Notes: generated by a model from the sequence alone, not told the origin. 64,000 bases of DNA from JAIBJN01 sp035762005 (GCA_035762005.1 DASTQA010000035.1:1-64000), one strand, 5' to 3'; positions 30,316 to 39,234 are shown, counted from the first letter of the stretch. Program-made: numbers and translations.

Positions 30316-31533
30316 CTAGCGGGAGCGGGCGAGGAGCGCGGGTGCCCAGGCGGTGAGGGGAGAGACGTCCCCGTCGCGGCCGTTGAGCTCCCGCCAGCCG
30401 AGGGCGTGCTCGGCCTGCATCATCTTGTGGATCTGCGTCGTGCCCTCGTAGATGATCGGTGCGCGCGCGTTGCGGAAGTAGCGCTCGATCCCGTACTCCG
30501 CCGAGTAGCCGTACGCCCCGTGCACCTGGACGGCGAGGTGGGCGGCCTTGAAGGCCGACTCGGTCGCGTGCCACTTCGCGAGGCTCGTCTCCCGCGTGTT
30601 GCGGACGCCCTGGTCCTTGAGCCAGGCCGCCTGCATGACGAGGAGCTTCGACGTCTCGTAGTCGAGCACCATCTGGGCGATCATGTCCTGCACGAACTGG
30701 TTCTTCCCGATCGGCTTGCCGAAGGTCTCCCGCTCGCGCGCGTACTCGACCGAGCGCTCGAGGCAGGCGCGGATGACGCCGCAGGCTCCCGCCGCGACCG
30801 TGAAGCGTCCCTGGTCGAGGCCGTACATGGCGATCTCGAACCCCTGCCCCTCCTCGCCGACGAGGTTCTCGGCCGGCACCTCGACGTTCTCGAAGAAGAG
30901 CTCGCCGGTCGAGCCGGCCCAGATGCCGAGCTTGTTCTCCGTCTCCCGGGCGGAGACCCCCGGCCACGAGCGCTCGACGACGAACGCCGAGATGCCCCGG
31001 TGCCTCGCCTCCGGGTCGGTCTTCGCGAAGACGAGCGCGTGGTCGGCGACCGCGGCGTAGGAGATCCAGTTCTTCTGCCCGTTGAGGACGTACGTGTCCC
31101 CGTCGCGGCGCGCGGTCGTGAGCATGGCGGCGACGTCCGACCCGGCCGCGGGCTCCGTGAGCCCGAAGCACGCGAGCTTCTCGCCGCGCGCCTGCGGTCC
31201 GAGGTACCGCTCCTTCTGCTCCTCGCTCCCGTAGCGGAGGAGGCTGAGCGAGTTGAGGCCGACGTGGACCGAGACGAGCGTCCGGAAGGCGGCCTCGCCG
31301 CGCTCGATCTCCTCGCAGGAGAGCGCCTCGGAGACGAAGTCCATGCCCGCGCCGCCGTGCTCCTCCGGGATCACGATCCCGAGGAGCCCGAGCTCCGCCA
31401 TCCCCTCGATCACGGTCGTGTCGAGGTGGTGGTTGAGGTCGTTCTCGATCGCGTTCGGGAGGATGCGCTCGTCGACGAACTGGCGGACCGTCGCCTGCAC
31501 CTCTCGCTGCTCGGCCGTGAGCGCGAAATCCAC
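30316..31533 (-). CDS. Acyl-CoA dehydrogenase
   Basis: FAD-dependent acyl-CoA dehydrogenase of 405 residues. The FAD/substrate region reads CFGLTEPAAGSDVAAMLTTA and GQKNWISYAAVADHALVFAK. The signature QGRFTVAAGACGVIRACLE is followed by the C-terminal helix bundle and the catalytic Glu in PIIYEGTTQIHKM. Chain-length preference is not evident. GTG start six bases after TAGACT (31545-31540), a leaderless layout. It stands apart from other beta-oxidation genes. Confidence 0.93.
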   Translation of the reverse strand: MDFALTAEQREVQATVRQFVDERILPNAIENDLNHHLDTTVIEGMAELGLLGIVIPEEHGGAGMDFVSEALSCEEIERGEAAFRTLVSVHVGLNSLSLLRYGSEEQKERYLGPQARGEKLACFGLTEPAAGSDVAAMLTTARRDGDTYVLNGQKNWISYAAVADHALVFAKTDPEARHRGISAFVVERSWPGVSARETENKLGIWAGSTGELFFENVEVPAENLVGEEGQGFEIAMYGLDQGRFTVAAGACGVIRACLERSVEYARERETFGKPIGKNQFVQDMIAQMVLDYETSKLLVMQAAWLKDQGVRNTRETSLAKWHATESAFKAAHLAVQVHGAYGYSAEYGIERYFRNARAPIIYEGTTQIHKMMQAEHALGWRELNGRDGDVSPLTAWAPALLARSR

Positions 31534-31539
31534 GGCCCT

Positions 31540-31545
31540 AGTCTA
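31540..31545 (-). promoter_or_regulatory. -10 box (TAGACT) of the acyl-CoA dehydrogenase
   Basis: TAGACT on the minus strand with a six-base spacer to the GTG. The same hexamer precedes lysS (54946) and the BY-kinase gene (60366). Confidence 0.55.
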
Positions 31546-31592
31546 CGGACGCAGCCCTTGTGACGCCTCCGGCGACGTGCTTTCCTGTGCCC

Positions 31593-32324
31593 GTGCGGAG
31601 AGGCATGGTCACGCTCCTCGCGGCGGCCGGAGTGCTGCTCGCGGCCCCCGCCGCCCACGGCCAGGGCGTGCTGACCGCGACCGGCATCCGCATCGGCAAC
31701 CACCCCGCCTTCGTCAGGGTCGTCGTCGACTTCGAGGGCGCGCGGCTGCGGGACAACCAGGTGCTCGCCGCCGACCCGTCCCCGTTCGACGGCCGCGCCC
31801 GCGTCCGCGTGAGCGGCCGGGGAATCGACGCGGACGCCGACCCGGAGCGGGCTCACGGCGTCTCCGCCCGCGTCGTCCAGCGCGACGACGCCGTCGTGCT
31901 GCGCCTCCGGGCCGACGAGCGCCGCTTCAAGTACCTCGGCTACCTCGTCCTCCACGGCCCGGAGCGGCTGGCGGTCGACCTCTGGAAGGCGCGTCCTCCG
32001 CGCCCGGCGGCCGAGTTCCTGCGGGCGCCCCAGGGCGGCTGCCTGACGCTCGGGGGCTACGCCGTCAGACCGGGCTTCGCACGCGCGCACGGCACGGAGC
32101 AGGGCATCTTCGAGCACATGTTCCAGCTCGCCCTCAGGCGCGCGGGCGGCGGGGTCGTCCGGGCCGTGGGCGTCACCTCGTCGGCCGGCGAGTGGCGAAG
32201 GCGGCTGCGGTACTCGGTTGGGCGGCGCCAGGCGGGCACGCTCGAGGCCGTCGACCTCTCGGAGAAAGACGGCTCCCTCGCCTGCATCGTGCAGGTCGCG
32301 GTCGTCCTCAGGCCCGCTCCCTGA
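31593..32324 (+). CDS. Secreted AMIN-like and Gmad2 domain protein
   Basis: About 243 residues. Signal peptide (MVTLLAAAGVLLAAPAAHG), then an AMIN-like beta domain (RIGNHPAFVRVVVDFEG to GPERLAVDLWK), then a Gmad2 domain. The Gmad2 part is recognized by the ending GTLEAVDLSEKDGSLACIVQ and a preceding EHMFQLALRRAGG. Gmad2 is an immunoglobulin-like domain found in spore germination and other surface proteins. The start is uncertain: GTG 31593 or ATG 31605 (GGAG four bases upstream). Nothing in the window indicates sporulation. Confidence 0.78.
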   Translation: MRRGMVTLLAAAGVLLAAPAAHGQGVLTATGIRIGNHPAFVRVVVDFEGARLRDNQVLAADPSPFDGRARVRVSGRGIDADADPERAHGVSARVVQRDDAVVLRLRADERRFKYLGYLVLHGPERLAVDLWKARPPRPAAEFLRAPQGGCLTLGGYAVRPGFARAHGTEQGIFEHMFQLALRRAGGGVVRAVGVTSSAGEWRRRLRYSVGRRQAGTLEAVDLSEKDGSLACIVQVAVVLRPAP

Positions 32325-32354
32325 CGCGGGCGGAGCGCCTCCGGGCGCCGTTGG

Positions 32355-32360
32355 TACACT
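32355..32360 (+). promoter_or_regulatory. -10 box (TACACT) of the VanW gene
   Basis: TACACT ends seven bases before the TTG start, a leaderless layout with a non-ATG start. Confidence 0.5.
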
Positions 32361-32367
32361 CGCCGGG

Positions 32368-34269
32368 TTGCGCGCGGAGGCTGGTGTCCGGCCCGTCCGG
32401 AAAGGTCGAGGTACCCGCGTCCGAGGCGGGCGGCGGCCGCTGGTCCGGCGCGGCGTGCGCCTCGCCGGCTGGGCGCTCGCGGGCCTCGTCGTGCTCCTCG
32501 CGGCCGTGGGCTTCGCCTTCGGCGGCTCCGCCGGGAGCATCGCGACGGGGGTCGCGATCGCCGGAATCGACGTCGGCGGCCTTACCGCTGCGGAGGCTGA
32601 GGAGCGGCTCGAGTCCGCGGCGCGCAGGTCCGCGAGGGTCCCCGTCGCCTTCACCGCCGCCGGAGAGGTCTTCCGCCTCCGGCCCGAGACGCTCGACGTG
32701 CAGCCCGACTGGGCCGCCGCGGCGGAGGCGGCCGTCGACGAGGGCGGCGGGCCGGTGCCGCTGCGCGGGCTCAGGCGACTCTGGCTGCGTGTCGCCGGGG
32801 CCGACGTCGAGCCCGAGGTCGACGTCTACGACGCGGCGCTCGCCTACCGGCTGACAGAGATCGGGAGCGCCGTCGACCGGCCGGCCCGCGAGGCCGCTCT
32901 CGCGCTGCGCGGGCTCGAGCCCGAGATCGTGCCCGGCCAGGCCGGCCGGGCGCTCGACCGGGAGGCCGCGGCCACCGTCGTCGTCGAGGCGCTCGCCCGC
33001 TTCGAGCGCGTCGAGACGCCGCTCCCGGTGGCGGTGGCGCAGCCGCGCGTGACGCAGGAGAGGCTCGCGCCCGTCGCGGCCCGGCTCCGCACGATTCTGT
33101 CCGCGCCCGTCAGGCTCGCCTTCCGCGGCGCCTCCTTCACGCTCCAGCCTCGCCAGATCGCGCGCCTGCTCGAGCTTCCGGCGGGCGGGGAGACCGAGCT
33201 CGCGATCGACGAGCGGGTGGCCGCGCGCCGCTTCGCGAACGTCGCGCGCGGCGTCGCGCGAGAGGCGCGGAACGCGGACTTCGCCGTCCAGGGGAACGGC
33301 CGTGTCCGGATCGTCGCCTCGCGGCCGGGACGGGAGCTCGACGTGGTGGCGACCGGCGAGGCCGTGCTGGCCGCCGGCTCGAGGCCGGCGGAGAGGACGG
33401 CCGAGCTGGCGGTGAGGCTCGTCCAGCCGCAGCTGACGACCGCGGAGGCGCGCGACCTCGGCGTGCAGCGTGAGCTCGCCTCGTACGCCACCCTCTACTC
33501 GGGCACGGCCGACCGGATCCAGAACCTCCGCCTCGGCATCGAGCTCCTGGACGGCGCCCGCATCGCGCCCGGCGCGGTCTGGTCGTTCAACGAGCACGTC
33601 GGCCCGCGCACGCTCGAGCGGGGCTTCCGCCCCGCTCCGGTGATCATCGACGACGAGTACGCGGAGGGCGTCGGCGGCGGCGTCTCGCAGATCGCGACGA
33701 CGGTCTTCAACGCGGCCTGGGAGGCGGGCATCAAGATCGCCGAGCGCACGGCGCACGCGCTCTACATCAGCCGCTACCCGACGGGGCGGGACGCGACCGT
33801 GAACTACCCGGACGTCGACCTGAAGCTGCGAAACGACACCAACCGCTGGATCGTGATCAAGTCGTCCTACGACGAGGCGGGCATCCTCGTGCGCCTCCTC
33901 GGGGGCGGGCCCGAGCGGCGCGTCGAGAGCATCCCGGGGGAGCTCGAGGTCACCGGCCGGCCGGAGGTCGAGCGCGTGCCCGACCCGACGCTCTTCGTCG
34001 GTCAGCAGGTGGTCGAGGACGACGGCGAGCCCGCCCGCGCGGTCACGGTCGAGCGGATCGTCTACCGGGGCGGCGAGGTCCTCTACGAGGAGACCTGGAC
34101 GACGACCTACCGCTCGGAGGACAAGGTCGTCCGGGTCGGGACGAAGCCGCGGCCCGTCGTCACGCCGCCCCCCGAGGAGGAGAAGCCGAAGGACGAGGAC
34201 GAGGAGGAGCCACCGCCGGGCGGCAATGGCGGTGGCGGTGGCGGCGGCGGCGGCGGGTCCGGCCGCTAG
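32368..34269 (+). CDS. VanW-family membrane-anchored protein with peptidoglycan-binding and G5-like domains
   Basis: 633 residues. Arg-rich cytoplasmic start, one membrane anchor (LAGWALAGLVVLLAAVGFAF) and two repeated PG_binding_4/YoaR-like modules (about residues 60-340). A VanW domain follows (FNEHVGPRTLERGFRPAPVI, GGGVSQIATTVFNAAWEAG, ISRYPTGRDATVNYPD), then a G5-type segment near EEVLYEETW. The tail is acidic, then Gly-rich. VanW accompanies some vancomycin resistance clusters, but this long form is a general surface protein with unknown action. TTG start. The stop shares CTAG at 34266-34269. Confidence 0.88.
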   Translation: MRAEAGVRPVRKGRGTRVRGGRRPLVRRGVRLAGWALAGLVVLLAAVGFAFGGSAGSIATGVAIAGIDVGGLTAAEAEERLESAARRSARVPVAFTAAGEVFRLRPETLDVQPDWAAAAEAAVDEGGGPVPLRGLRRLWLRVAGADVEPEVDVYDAALAYRLTEIGSAVDRPAREAALALRGLEPEIVPGQAGRALDREAAATVVVEALARFERVETPLPVAVAQPRVTQERLAPVAARLRTILSAPVRLAFRGASFTLQPRQIARLLELPAGGETELAIDERVAARRFANVARGVAREARNADFAVQGNGRVRIVASRPGRELDVVATGEAVLAAGSRPAERTAELAVRLVQPQLTTAEARDLGVQRELASYATLYSGTADRIQNLRLGIELLDGARIAPGAVWSFNEHVGPRTLERGFRPAPVIIDDEYAEGVGGGVSQIATTVFNAAWEAGIKIAERTAHALYISRYPTGRDATVNYPDVDLKLRNDTNRWIVIKSSYDEAGILVRLLGGGPERRVESIPGELEVTGRPEVERVPDPTLFVGQQVVEDDGEPARAVTVERIVYRGGEVLYEETWTTTYRSEDKVVRVGTKPRPVVTPPPEEEKPKDEDEEEPPPGGNGGGGGGGGGGSGR

Positions 34270-34691
34270 GAGCCGCTCTCGGCCGTCGCCAGCGCCTCGG
34301 CGAGCCAGGCGGGCATCCGCGTCGGGCGCAGCGTCGTCGCGTTCACGCACGCGTGCGAGGTCCAGCCGTCGGCGACGACGCCGGCCGGCTCCGTCCGGCG
34401 CTCGATCACGTACTCGAAACGGAAGCGCGCGCCCCGCACGCCGGTCGCGCGCACGTGGATCGTGAGCTCGTCGTCGAAGCGTGCGCCGTCGCGGTAGCGC
34501 ACGTGCGCCTCGACGGTGGTCGCGTCGACGCCCTGCTCGACGAGCCCCTTGTAGCCGCCGGGGAAGCGGGCGAGGTAGGCGATCCGCGCGATCTCGAACC
34601 AGACGAGGTAGACCGCGTTGTGGACGACGCCCTGGGCGTCCGTCTCGTTGAAGCGCACGCGGAGGTCGGTCGCGAAGCGGAAGCCGTCCAT
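34266..34691 (-). CDS. Acyl-CoA thioesterase, 4HBT (YbgC-like) family
   Basis: 141-residue hot-dog protein. The catalytic motif is RFNETDAQGVVHNAVYLVWF, with the Asp typical of 4-hydroxybenzoyl-CoA thioesterases, followed by FEIARIAYL, VEAHVRYRDGARFDDELTI and RFRFEYVIER. Members hydrolyse acyl-CoA thioesters. ATG at 34691 has no clear SD. It is divergent from the lipoprotein gene at 34752 and ends in the CTAG shared with the VanW gene. Confidence 0.88.
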   Translation of the reverse strand: MDGFRFATDLRVRFNETDAQGVVHNAVYLVWFEIARIAYLARFPGGYKGLVEQGVDATTVEAHVRYRDGARFDDELTIHVRATGVRGARFRFEYVIERRTEPAGVVADGWTSHACVNATTLRPTRMPAWLAEALATAESGS

Positions 34692-34751
34692 CGAAGGCGG
34701 AACTTTCGCAGCCGCGCTCGTGTCCAACAAGCGCAAACGAAGGAGGACACG

Positions 34752-35642
34752 ATGCGGAAGCTCCTGCTCGCAGTGCTCGTGGCGACGCTCGCCCTCGCGA
34801 CCGCCGCCTGCTCCGGGGGAGAGGACGACGGCGACGGCGCGGCGGCGGGGGAGGCCGCCGTCACCGGCGACGTCGAGGCCGGCGGGACGGACGACGCCGC
34901 CGCGGTGCCGGCCGCCCAGCGCCCGGAGGGCGGGGGCTCGCTCCCGAGCTTCGGCCCCCGGGTGATCCAGACCGCGTCGCTCTCGCTCTCCGTCCCGGCG
35001 GGCGACTTTCAGGGCACGGTGAACCGGGCCCGCACGATCGCGACCGGGCTCGGCGGCTTCGTCGTCAGCTCGAGCGCCTCGCAGGGTGACCGGCGCCGGC
35101 TCGTGGCGGGCTCGCTCGTCCTCCGCGTGCCGGAGCGGGGCTATGCGCAGGCGGTCGAGCGCCTCTCCGAGCTGGGGCGGGTCGAGGCCCGCGAGGAGAC
35201 CGGGCAGGACGTCTCCGAGGAGCTCGTCGACCTGGAGGCGCGCGCGCGTCACCTCCGCGCCGTGGAGGCCCGCCTCCTCGAGCTGCTCGAGCGGGCCGGC
35301 ACGGTCGCCGCCGCCCTCGCCGTCCAGTCCGAGCTGAACGCGGTGCAGCTCGAGCTCGAGCAGGCGCGCGGGCGTCTGCGCTTCCTCGACGACCAGGTCG
35401 CGTACGCGACGATCGAGCTCGACGTGCGGGAGCGGGCGGCCGTCCCCGCCGGGGGCGGGGGCGGCTGGGGGATCGTCGAGGCGTGGGGCACGGCCGCCCG
35501 CGGCTTCGTCACCGTCGCCGGCTGGCTGCTCGTGGCCGCGGCTACGGCGGCGCCGTTCGTCGTCCTCATCGCCCTGCTCCTCCTGGCGGCGAGGCTCGCC
35601 TCCGGCCGCGTCCGGCTCCTGCTCCGGCGTCCGGGCGCATGA
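34752..35642 (+). CDS. DUF4349 lipoprotein
   Basis: 296 residues. Lipoprotein signal with lipobox LATAAC, then an acidic Gly/Ala linker. The DUF4349 domain (VIQTASLSLSVPAGDFQGTV, GGFVVSSSASQGD, LRVPERGYAQAVERLSELG) is followed by a coiled coil (EELVDLEARARHLRAVEARL to QARGRLRFLDDQVAYATIEL) and a C-terminal membrane helix (VTVAGWLLVAAATAAPFVVL). The fold resembles other membrane-anchored stress proteins; function unknown. SD AGGAGG five bases before the ATG. Confidence 0.88.
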   Translation: MRKLLLAVLVATLALATAACSGGEDDGDGAAAGEAAVTGDVEAGGTDDAAAVPAAQRPEGGGSLPSFGPRVIQTASLSLSVPAGDFQGTVNRARTIATGLGGFVVSSSASQGDRRRLVAGSLVLRVPERGYAQAVERLSELGRVEAREETGQDVSEELVDLEARARHLRAVEARLLELLERAGTVAAALAVQSELNAVQLELEQARGRLRFLDDQVAYATIELDVRERAAVPAGGGGGWGIVEAWGTAARGFVTVAGWLLVAAATAAPFVVLIALLLLAARLASGRVRLLLRRPGA

Positions 35643-35692
35643 CCGGCGTCCCATCCGGGGTAAGGTGAGCGGGAAGCGACCAGGAGGACGGA

Positions 35693-36130
35693 ATGGCAGC
35701 GGAGAAGGAGCCGAACGGCAGCGCGCTGGTGCGCCTGTCGAAGCGGGGCGAGGAGGCCCTGACGAGGATCGTGGACGAGCTCGGGAAGAACGAGCGTGTG
35801 ACCGATGCGCTCGACCGGGCGATGTCGGCCAAGGGCAAGCTCGACGGCGCCTCGCGGCGCGCGCTCGGGCAGGTCGGGCTCGCGGCCGCGGACGAGCTCA
35901 AGGACCTGCGCCAGCACATCGAGCGGCTCGAGAAGCGTCTCGCGAAGCTCGAGCGGGCCTCCGGGACGAAGGGCACCGGCGGCAGGACGGCCGCCTCGAA
36001 GGCGACCACGCGTGCACGGGAGAAGACGTCGAAGAGCGAGGCCGAGGAGACGCCCTCGCCGGCGCAGGGGCGCGCGGTCGGCGGCGGCACCGGCCGGGGC
36101 TCCGCCTCGGGCGGCACCCCGCCGCGCTAG
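35693..36130 (+). CDS. Phasin-like helical protein, 145 residues
   Basis: A soluble helical core (SALVRLSKRGEEALTRIVDE, then ALDRAMSAKGKLDG and ADELKDLRQHIERLEKRLAK, a heptad coiled coil) is followed by a Lys/Thr/Ala-rich disordered tail. Pattern and size resemble phasin or polyhydroxyalkanoate-granule-associated small proteins, but the match is weak. TAAGGT (35661-35666) and an AGGAGG SD lie upstream. It ends in the CTAG shared with the diacylglycerol kinase gene. Confidence 0.65.
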   Translation: MAAEKEPNGSALVRLSKRGEEALTRIVDELGKNERVTDALDRAMSAKGKLDGASRRALGQVGLAAADELKDLRQHIERLEKRLAKLERASGTKGTGGRTAASKATTRAREKTSKSEAEETPSPAQGRAVGGGTGRGSASGGTPPR

Positions 36131-37059
36131 CGGGCGGCGGGGGGGACCCGGAGCCGTAGGGCGGCCGGCAGGATCTCGAACCGGGCCGGGGTCGTCCCCG
36201 GCTGCTCGCCGTCGAGCTCCACCGGGAGCGGCGTCGCGGCCTGCACGGTCACGCTGCGGCCCCGCAGCGCCTCGGCCTTCGGGTGCGGCAGGTGCGTCCC
36301 GCGGTAGACCCTGGGCAGGGTGAGCGCGAGGTCGCGTCGCGTGATGTCGCCGATCAGGAGGACGTCGAGCAGCCCGTCGTCGGGCTGGGCGTCGGGGCAC
36401 ATGGCCATGCCGCCGCCGAGGTAGCGGCAGTTGGCGACGATCGCGTCGTACATGAGGCCCGTGCGGCGCTCGCCGTCCACGTCGACCTCCAGCTCGCTCG
36501 CGTGCCAGCGGGCGAAGACCGCGAGCGTCGCCCAGAGGAAGGACGCCTTCCCGCCGAGCGCCTTCGAGGAGGCGTTCGCCCGCTGGGCGACCGCCCCGCT
36601 CATGCCCGCGCTCGCCGCGTTGACGAAGTGGGAGGAGTCCTCCTCGCCGCTCCAGCTTCGGAATGTGACGTGGCCCGCGTCGATCGTCCGCACGTCTCCG
36701 CTGCGCGCGGTCGCGACGGCCCCCTCGAGGCTCTTCGGGATCCCGAAGTGGCGGACGAAGTCGATGCCGGTCCCCCGCGGCAGGACCGCCAGCTCGGGAG
36801 CGTCCTCGCGCTCGGCGGCGATGAGGCCGTTCGCCACCTCGTTCACGGTCCCGTCGCCCCCGACCGCGACGACGAGGCGCGCCCCGTCCTCGGCGGCCCG
36901 CCGCGCCAGCGTGGCGGCGTGGCCCCGGCGCTCGCTGAAGACGGCCTCGCCGGTGAGGCCGAGCTCGGCCGCGCGGTGGGCGAGCTCGGGCCACCGCCTC
37001 CTCGTCGACCCGTTGGCGGAGGCCGGGTTGACGACGAAGACGGCTCCGTCGGCGGGCAC
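36127..37059 (-). CDS. Diacylglycerol/lipid kinase family protein
   Basis: 310 residues of the DAGK/LCB5 fold: AVFVVNPASANGSTRRRWPE, the nucleotide motif VVAVGGDGTVNEVANGL, LPRGTGIDFVRHFG and the C-terminal CRYLGGGMAMCPDAQPDDG. Members phosphorylate diacylglycerol or related lipids and use the GGDGT loop for ATP. The GTG start shares a base with the deoD stop (TAGTG), so it is translationally coupled to deoD. Confidence 0.9.
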   Translation of the reverse strand: MPADGAVFVVNPASANGSTRRRWPELAHRAAELGLTGEAVFSERRGHAATLARRAAEDGARLVVAVGGDGTVNEVANGLIAAEREDAPELAVLPRGTGIDFVRHFGIPKSLEGAVATARSGDVRTIDAGHVTFRSWSGEEDSSHFVNAASAGMSGAVAQRANASSKALGGKASFLWATLAVFARWHASELEVDVDGERRTGLMYDAIVANCRYLGGGMAMCPDAQPDDGLLDVLLIGDITRRDLALTLPRVYRGTHLPHPKAEALRGRSVTVQAATPLPVELDGEQPGTTPARFEILPAALRLRVPPAAR

Positions 37060-37772
37060 TAGGACTCGTCGTCCGTGGCGACGGCGAGCGCCAGCTCGGT
37101 CATCCCGTCGACCGCCGCCCTCATCTCCTCGTCGGAGATGCGGACGAACTCCCCTTCGACGACGACGTCGCTCACGGTCAGGAGGCAACCGGCCTTCACC
37201 TTGCGCAGAGCGCCGAGGGTGAAGAGGACGGCGGCCTCCATCTCGACGGCGAGGATGCCGCGGTCGGACCAGCGCCGGTACTGCCCCTCGTCCGCGTTGT
37301 AGAAGACGTCGCTCGAGACGATCGGTCCGACGCGCACGGGCTTCCCCAGCTCCTTGGCGGCGTGGACGGCGCCGTGGACGAGGCTCCAGTCCGCCGTGGG
37401 CGCGTGCTGCTCGCCGACGATGTGGAGCGCGGTCGCGTCCGCCGGGACGGCCGAGAGGGCGACGATGAGGTCGCCGAGCTCGAGGTCCGGCTGAAGCCCG
37501 CCGCACGTCCCGATGCGGAGCATGCGCCTCACTCCGAGCATCGCGAGCTCCTCGACGACGATCGCGGCGGACGGGCATCCCATGCCGGTCGCCTGCACGG
37601 AGACGGGGCGGCCGCGGAAGGTGCCCGTGTAGCCGAGCATCCCGCGCTCGCTGTTTCGCTGCTCGACGTCCTCGAGGAACGTCTCGGCGACGTACTTCGC
37701 CCTGAGCGGGTCGCCGGGGAGGAGGCAGGCCTCGGCGTAGTCGCCGGGCTCGGCGCGTACGTGGATAGGCAT
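37059..37772 (-). CDS. deoD: Purine nucleoside phosphorylase, DeoD type
   Basis: Phosphorolysis of purine nucleosides. 237 residues: start MPIHVRAEPGDYAEACLLPG, then GMGCPSAAIVVEELA, the phosphate/ribose site RIGTCGGLQPDLELGDLI, VGPIVSSDVFYN, ILAVEMEAAVLFTLG and the purine-site Asp in LTVSDVVVEG. This is the hexameric DeoD/NP-I class. ATG at 37772, only 20 bp from the divergent GNAT start. First gene of an operon with the lipid kinase. Confidence 0.93.
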   Translation of the reverse strand: MPIHVRAEPGDYAEACLLPGDPLRAKYVAETFLEDVEQRNSERGMLGYTGTFRGRPVSVQATGMGCPSAAIVVEELAMLGVRRMLRIGTCGGLQPDLELGDLIVALSAVPADATALHIVGEQHAPTADWSLVHGAVHAAKELGKPVRVGPIVSSDVFYNADEGQYRRWSDRGILAVEMEAAVLFTLGALRKVKAGCLLTVSDVVVEGEFVRISDEEMRAAVDGMTELALAVATDDES

Positions 37773-37777
37773 GGCGC

Positions 37778-37783
37778 TATCGT
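37778..37783 (+). promoter_or_regulatory. -10 box (TATCGT) of the GNAT gene
   Basis: TATCGT ends eight bases before the ATG at 37792. The deoD start is six bases to its left, so the divergent promoter must be read over the same few bases. Confidence 0.45.
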
Positions 37784-37791
37784 CCCCGCGC

Positions 37792-38580
37792 ATGGCGCGC
37801 CTGGTCAAGCGGCCTCGGCTCCCGCAGATCCTCGCGTACTGCGCCGAGGAGCCGATCGAGCGCGTCTTCCTCGAGGACGTCGCGCGTCGGGGCCTGGGGC
37901 GGTTCGCGGCGCTCCGCGGCGGGGGGCGCCTGACCGGCCTCTGCCACCTGGGAGCGAACCTCGTCCCCTCCGGCCGCGGGGCGGCGGCGTTCGCGGAGCT
38001 CGTGCCGCGGAGCGAAGCCCGCATGCTCGTGGGGGAGGAGAGCGCCGTCACGGAGCTCTGGGAGGCCGCGCGCGAGCTCCTGCCCGAGCCGCTCGACGAC
38101 CGGCCGGGCCAGCCGGTCTACGTCCTCGAGAAGGCCCCTTCGGCGGCCGGGGGAAGCGGGCTGCGCCCGGCCCGGATCGACGACCTCGGCCTCCTCGTCG
38201 TCGCCGCGGCCCAGGCCTACCGGGAGGAGGTCGGAGTCGACGCGCACGCGCGCGACCCGGCGCTCTTCGAATGGCGCACGCGCGTGCAGATCGAGGAGGG
38301 ACGGAGCTGGCTCTGGCTCGAGGACGGGCGCATCCTCTTCAAGGCCGAGGCCTCGGCGTGGACGCCGCACGCGGTCCAGCTCCAGCAGGTCTGGGTCGAC
38401 CCGGAGGCCCGCGGCCGGGGCTACGCCAAGCGCGGCCTCGCCGACCTCTGCCGGCTGCTCCTGCGCAGGACGCCCGCCGTCTGCCTCTTCGTGCGCCCCG
38501 AGAACGCGCCCGCGATCGCGCTCTACGACGCCATCGGCATGCGGCGCACGATCACGTACCGGTCGCTGATCTTCGGGTAG
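37792..38580 (+). CDS. GNAT acetyltransferase with N-terminal DUF4081 domain
   Basis: 262 residues in two halves. The N-terminal half (RLPQILAYCAEEPIERVFLE, LTGLCHLGANLVPSG) is the DUF4081 domain typical of actinobacteria. The C-terminal GNAT domain has the acetyl-CoA loop QQVWVDPEARGRGYAKRGLA and the motif B segment VCLFVRPENAPAIALYDAIG. Substrate unknown. Leaderless-type ATG eight bases after TATCGT. Followed on the same strand by a lipoprotein. Confidence 0.88.
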   Translation: MARLVKRPRLPQILAYCAEEPIERVFLEDVARRGLGRFAALRGGGRLTGLCHLGANLVPSGRGAAAFAELVPRSEARMLVGEESAVTELWEAARELLPEPLDDRPGQPVYVLEKAPSAAGGSGLRPARIDDLGLLVVAAAQAYREEVGVDAHARDPALFEWRTRVQIEEGRSWLWLEDGRILFKAEASAWTPHAVQLQQVWVDPEARGRGYAKRGLADLCRLLLRRTPAVCLFVRPENAPAIALYDAIGMRRTITYRSLIFG

Positions 38581-38647
38581 CGCCGGCCGCCCGGGCCACG
38601 AACGGGTGATTGCGGCGCCTGCCGGCCGCGCCGATCATGCGTGCGAG

Positions 38648-39100
38648 TTGCGGAGGGTCGGCCTCACTGCGGCAGCGCTCGTCCTCGCGCTCACGGCCTC
38701 GGGCTGTGGCCGCGGGCAGGATGCGCTCGCCCATTCCTGCGTCGCGACCGACCAGAAGTTCATCGCGACGGCGAGCGTCGACGTCACCGCCTTCGACGTC
38801 CTCGCCGCCGAGTTCCGCCGGGGCGAGGCCGAGCCCGGGGAGATCGCGGCGGAGGCGTTCGACGCGGCCGAGCGCGTCGCCCACGTGGAGCCGAGGGACC
38901 CGGCGCTCAGGCAGGCGCAGACGTACCTCGACGCCATGTTCACCGAGTACGGAGAGGCGGTCACACTCCATGCCGAAGGCAAGAGCTCGAGCGAGCGCAT
39001 GTACCGCGCGTACGGCCTCGCGAACTTCGCCAGAGACGTCCTCGCGGCGGCGCAACCGGCGCTGCAGCACGCGGGCTGCGACGTCGCCCCGCTGCTCTAG
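38648..39100 (+). CDS. Small lipoprotein, about 150 residues
   Basis: Basic start (LRRVGLTAAALVLALTASGC) with a lipobox ending in Cys, then a helical domain of about 130 residues with three other Cys (GRGQDALAHSCVAT, QHAGCDVAPLL). No known domain. I chose TTG 38648 because it gives a proper lipoprotein signal; GTG 38606 is in the same frame but would add an unusual leader. Two copies of palindrome A follow the stop. Confidence 0.65.
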   Translation: MRRVGLTAAALVLALTASGCGRGQDALAHSCVATDQKFIATASVDVTAFDVLAAEFRRGEAEPGEIAAEAFDAAERVAHVEPRDPALRQAQTYLDAMFTEYGEAVTLHAEGKSSSERMYRAYGLANFARDVLAAAQPALQHAGCDVAPLL

Positions 39101-39111
39101 CGGCGGGCGAC

Positions 39112-39140
39112 GGCCCAAGTGACAGCGTGTCACGAGGGCC
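39112..39140. repeat. Palindromic repeat A, copy 2
   Basis: Same 29-bp span as copy 1, GGCCCAAGTGACA at the left and TGTCACGAGGGCC at the right, with two mismatches in the right arm. It lies 12 bp after the lipoprotein stop. Confidence 0.75.
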
Positions 39141-39234
39141 GGTCGCGTGCGCGCCGCCGCTCGCGGTGCGCCGAGGCCTGGCGCCGGGAAGCGCGAGGCG
39201 CGCGTCTCGTGACGAAGACGCGGGCGCCGCGGCA

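Noticed and set aside
34230..34262. GGC-rich run near the VanW gene end as a repeat element
   Set aside because: It is a poly-glycine coding tail; no flanking repeats or other copies were seen.
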